Shown piece by piece: positions 7,258 through 8,253 of a DNA stretch of 8,253 nt. Each line of letters begins with the position of its first letter. Position 1 is the first letter of the stretch. Position numbers and translations under genes: made by a program. The DNA comes from an uncultured Lachnospiraceae bacterium (GTDB lineage Bacteria > Bacillota > Clostridia > Lachnospirales > Lachnospiraceae): positions 1-8,253 of the forward strand of contig CADBNQ010000193.1 in NCBI GenBank assembly GCA_902796045.1, read 5' to 3'. The notes under the pieces were generated by a model, which was not told where the DNA came from, did no database searches, and saw nothing but the letters and a program-made list of their open reading frames with translations.

Positions 7258-7288
7258 AGTATACCATGATATAAAGTATGCCATGATA
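7258..7288 (+). repeat. tandem 17-base-period direct repeat in the DUF951 leader
   Basis: AGTATACCATGATA (7258-7271) and AGTATGCCATGATA (7275-7288) match at 13 of 14 positions with a period of 17 bases. The pair lies at the predicted transcription start of the upstream promoter and ends just before the AGGAGG site (7292-7297). It could be a two-site operator or a simple local duplication; nothing in the window names a regulator. Confidence 0.5.
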
Positions 7289-7302
7289 AGCAGGAGGATT
7301 AT

Positions 7303-7482
7303 ATGGATTTAAAGGTTGGAGAGATCATCAGGATGAAAAAAAAGCATCCCTGCGGGACAAACCAGTGGAAGATCCTGCGGATCGGCATGGACTTCCGCCT
7401 GGAATGCACCGGCTGCGGCAGGCAGGTCATGCTTCCGAGGAAGCTGGTTGAGAAGAATTATAAGGGGCATGTCTCCGACTAA
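7303..7482 (+). CDS. DUF951 family small protein (YyzM-like)
   Basis: A 59-residue basic protein. The pattern MDLKVGEIIRMKKKHPCGTNQWKILR, then DFRLECTGCGRQVMLPRKLVEK, is the DUF951 (COG4481) signature: a small beta-rich protein with C17 in HPCG and a C35-x-x-C38 pair, plausibly binding a metal or nucleic acid, though the family has no established biochemical role that I can name. AGGAGG (7292-7297) lies 5 bases before the ATG. In Firmicutes this family is often encoded near rpsF-ssb-rpsR, as here, which suggests that the housekeeping block begins at this gene and that the T7SS cassette lies next to it. Basic charge, small size and this neighbourhood hint at a role linked to translation or the ribosome, but that is inference. 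Confidence 0.88.
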   Translation: MDLKVGEIIRMKKKHPCGTNQWKILRIGMDFRLECTGCGRQVMLPRKLVEKNYKGHVSD

Positions 7483-7500
7483 AAAACCCGAAATTGTTAC

Positions 7501-7529
7501 TTGTTTTTAGTTTTGCTCTGTGATATAAT
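7501..7529 (+). promoter_or_regulatory. sigma-A type promoter of the rpsF-ssb operon
   Basis: A perfect -10 box TATAAT (7524-7529), preceded by TGA to make an extended -10, lies 17 bases downstream of a partial -35 box TTGTTT (7501-7506). Transcription should start near 7536 and leave a leader of about 77 bases before rpsF. The AT-rich stretch upstream and the position between the DUF951 stop and rpsF support it. Confidence 0.8.
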
Positions 7530-7553
7530 GGTCAACTGTAGCGTATTTAATGA

Positions 7554-7584
7554 TCCTTGTTCTCTTGTCACGAAGAGAGCCGGA
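7554..7584 (+). promoter_or_regulatory. candidate S6:S18-binding autoregulatory hairpin in the rpsF leader
   Basis: TCTCTT (7561-7566) pairs perfectly with AAGAGA (7573-7578) around a six-base loop, extended by T7560-G7579 and G7559-C7580. After an asymmetric internal loop (T7557, T7558 against C7581), TCC (7554-7556) pairs with GGA (7582-7584). The 3' side at the internal loop reads CCG (7580-7582). Known rpsF leaders carry a hairpin with a conserved CCG at a bulge that binds the S6:S18 complex and mimics its 16S rRNA site. The fold and CCG are seen; assignment to that family is inference from memory. Confidence 0.45.
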
Positions 7585-7612
7585 AAGTCCAGAAGGAGGT
7601 GCAGAGATAACC

Positions 7613-7900
7613 ATGAATAAGTACGAATTAGCAGTGGTTGTGAATGCAAAGATTGATGATGACGCAAGAGCGGATGCCATTGAGAAAGTGAAAGAGCTTA
7701 TTGAGAGATTCGATGGTGTGATTACGAACGTCGATGAGTGGGGTAAGAAGAGATTAGCTTACGAGATCCAGAAGATGAGAGAAGGATACTACTACTTCAT
7801 TCATTTTGATGCGAACAGTGAAGCTCCGGCAGAGATTGAACGCCGTATCCGTATCATGGAGCCAGTGATCAGATATTTATGCGTTAAGCAGGAGGCTTAA
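7613..7900 (+). CDS. rpsF: 30S ribosomal protein S6
   Basis: Small-subunit ribosomal protein of 95 residues, the normal size, which binds the 16S rRNA central domain together with S18. The sequence starts MNKYELAVVVNAKIDDDAR and contains VTNVDEWGKKRLAYEIQK-like S6 wording (here ITNVDEWGKKRLAYEIQKM), followed by GYYYFIHFDA and a C-terminal RRIRIMEPVIRYLCVKQEA; all are typical of clostridial S6. A full AAGGAGGT (7593-7600) lies 12 bases before the ATG, slightly longer than usual spacing, and no closer in-frame start exists. The stop codon is 18 bases before ssb, giving the conserved rpsF-ssb(-rpsR) operon. Codons are those of a highly expressed gene (AGA for Arg, for example), unlike those of essC. 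Confidence 0.98.
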   Translation: MNKYELAVVVNAKIDDDARADAIEKVKELIERFDGVITNVDEWGKKRLAYEIQKMREGYYYFIHFDANSEAPAEIERRIRIMEPVIRYLCVKQEA

Positions 7901-7918
7901 CCTTTTAGGAGGAATTCC

Positions 7919-8253
7919 ATGAATAAAGTTATTTTGATGGGACGTCTGACGAGGAATCCTGATGTGAGATATTCACAGGGAGAAAGGTCAACGTGCGTAG
8001 CAAGATACACTTTGGCTGTAAACAGGCGATTTCGCAGAGAGGGCGATCAGGATGCGGATTTTATTAACTGTGTCGCATTCGGCAGACAGGGAGAGTTCGC
8101 AGAGAAGTATTTAAAACAGGGTACAAAGATCGTTATCTCAGGCAGAATTCAGACAGGCAGCTATACCAACCGGGAAGGTGTGAAGGTTTACACCACGGAT
8201 GTGATCGTGGAGGAACAGGATTTTGCTGAGAGCAAAGCAGCTTCTGCCGGTTA
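7919..8253 (+). CDS. ssb: single-stranded DNA-binding protein, 3'-truncated by window edge
   Basis: OB-fold protein that coats single-stranded DNA in replication, repair and recombination. 111 complete codons are visible, covering the whole OB domain: MNKVILMGRLTRNPDVRY at the start, DFINCVAFGRQGEFAEKYL in the middle, and GTKIVISGRIQTGSYTN, then VYTTDVIVEEQDFAES. The flexible linker and acidic C-terminal tip that recruits partner proteins lie beyond the window. AGGAGG (7907-7912) lies 6 bases before the ATG. A short Arg-rich stretch NRRFRREGDQDADF lies in the DNA-binding loop region, common in clostridial SSBs. Its position 18 bases after rpsF is the conserved arrangement, so it is probably transcribed from the rpsF promoter and followed by rpsR. 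Confidence 0.97.
   Translation, partial: MNKVILMGRLTRNPDVRYSQGERSTCVARYTLAVNRRFRREGDQDADFINCVAFGRQGEFAEKYLKQGTKIVISGRIQTGSYTNREGVKVYTTDVIVEEQDFAESKAASAG

Noticed and set aside
7479..7510. CTAAAAA/TTTTTAG inverted repeat after the DUF951 gene as a terminator
   Set aside because: The stem is short and almost entirely A-T, and it overlaps the -35 region of the rpsF promoter, so it is unlikely to terminate transcription efficiently.
1..8253. tRNA, rRNA, CRISPR arrays, insertion sequences or integrase genes
   Set aside because: No cloverleaf, rRNA-like stretch, regularly spaced repeats, transposase motifs or terminal inverted repeats were seen on either strand.

Overview
The window looks like a chromosomal segment of an anaerobic, probably butyrate-forming member of the Clostridia, most likely Lachnospiraceae. 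The grounds are the clostridial-type crotonase and 3-hydroxybutyryl-CoA dehydrogenase, AGGAGG-type ribosome binding sites before most genes, sigma-A type promoters with TG-extended -10 boxes, and the wording of the S6 and SSB proteins. The genus cannot be fixed from the sequence alone. All genes lie on the + strand.

Layout. (1) Bases 1-1500 hold the end of a butyryl-CoA pathway operon: the 3' two thirds of crt, then hbd, closed by a strong intrinsic terminator. (2) Bases 1522-7208 hold a compact type VIIb secretion (T7SS/Ess/Yuk) operon with its own promoter. It has two WXG100 proteins, a 1522-residue EssC/YukB membrane ATPase with an FHA domain, two membrane segments and three FtsK/SpoIIIE-type modules, and a YukD/EsaB ubiquitin-like protein. 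EsaA, EssA, EssB/YukC and LXG toxin genes are not here. (3) Bases 7222-8253 return to housekeeping genes: a promoter, a small DUF951 protein, then rpsF (S6) and the start of ssb, presumably followed by rpsR outside the window. The rpsF leader can fold into a hairpin resembling the S6:S18 autoregulatory element.

How the parts relate. The T7SS genes form one cassette between a terminated metabolic operon and the translation/replication cluster. The WXG100 proteins are the expected substrates or substrate partners, EssC the motor, and YukD an accessory factor. The order (abundant small substrates first, large ATPase later) and a perfect 11-bp inverted repeat between the second WXG100 gene and essC suggest that expression drops before the ATPase. 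No convincing terminator separates yukD from the DUF951 gene, so readthrough towards rpsF is possible.

The points most worth a second look are: the reduced T7SS gene set, the essC leader hairpin that encloses an orphan perfect Shine-Dalgarno, an FHA domain that keeps its phosphothreonine-binding residues, the decay of ATPase modules D2 and D3, and the putative S6:S18 leader.
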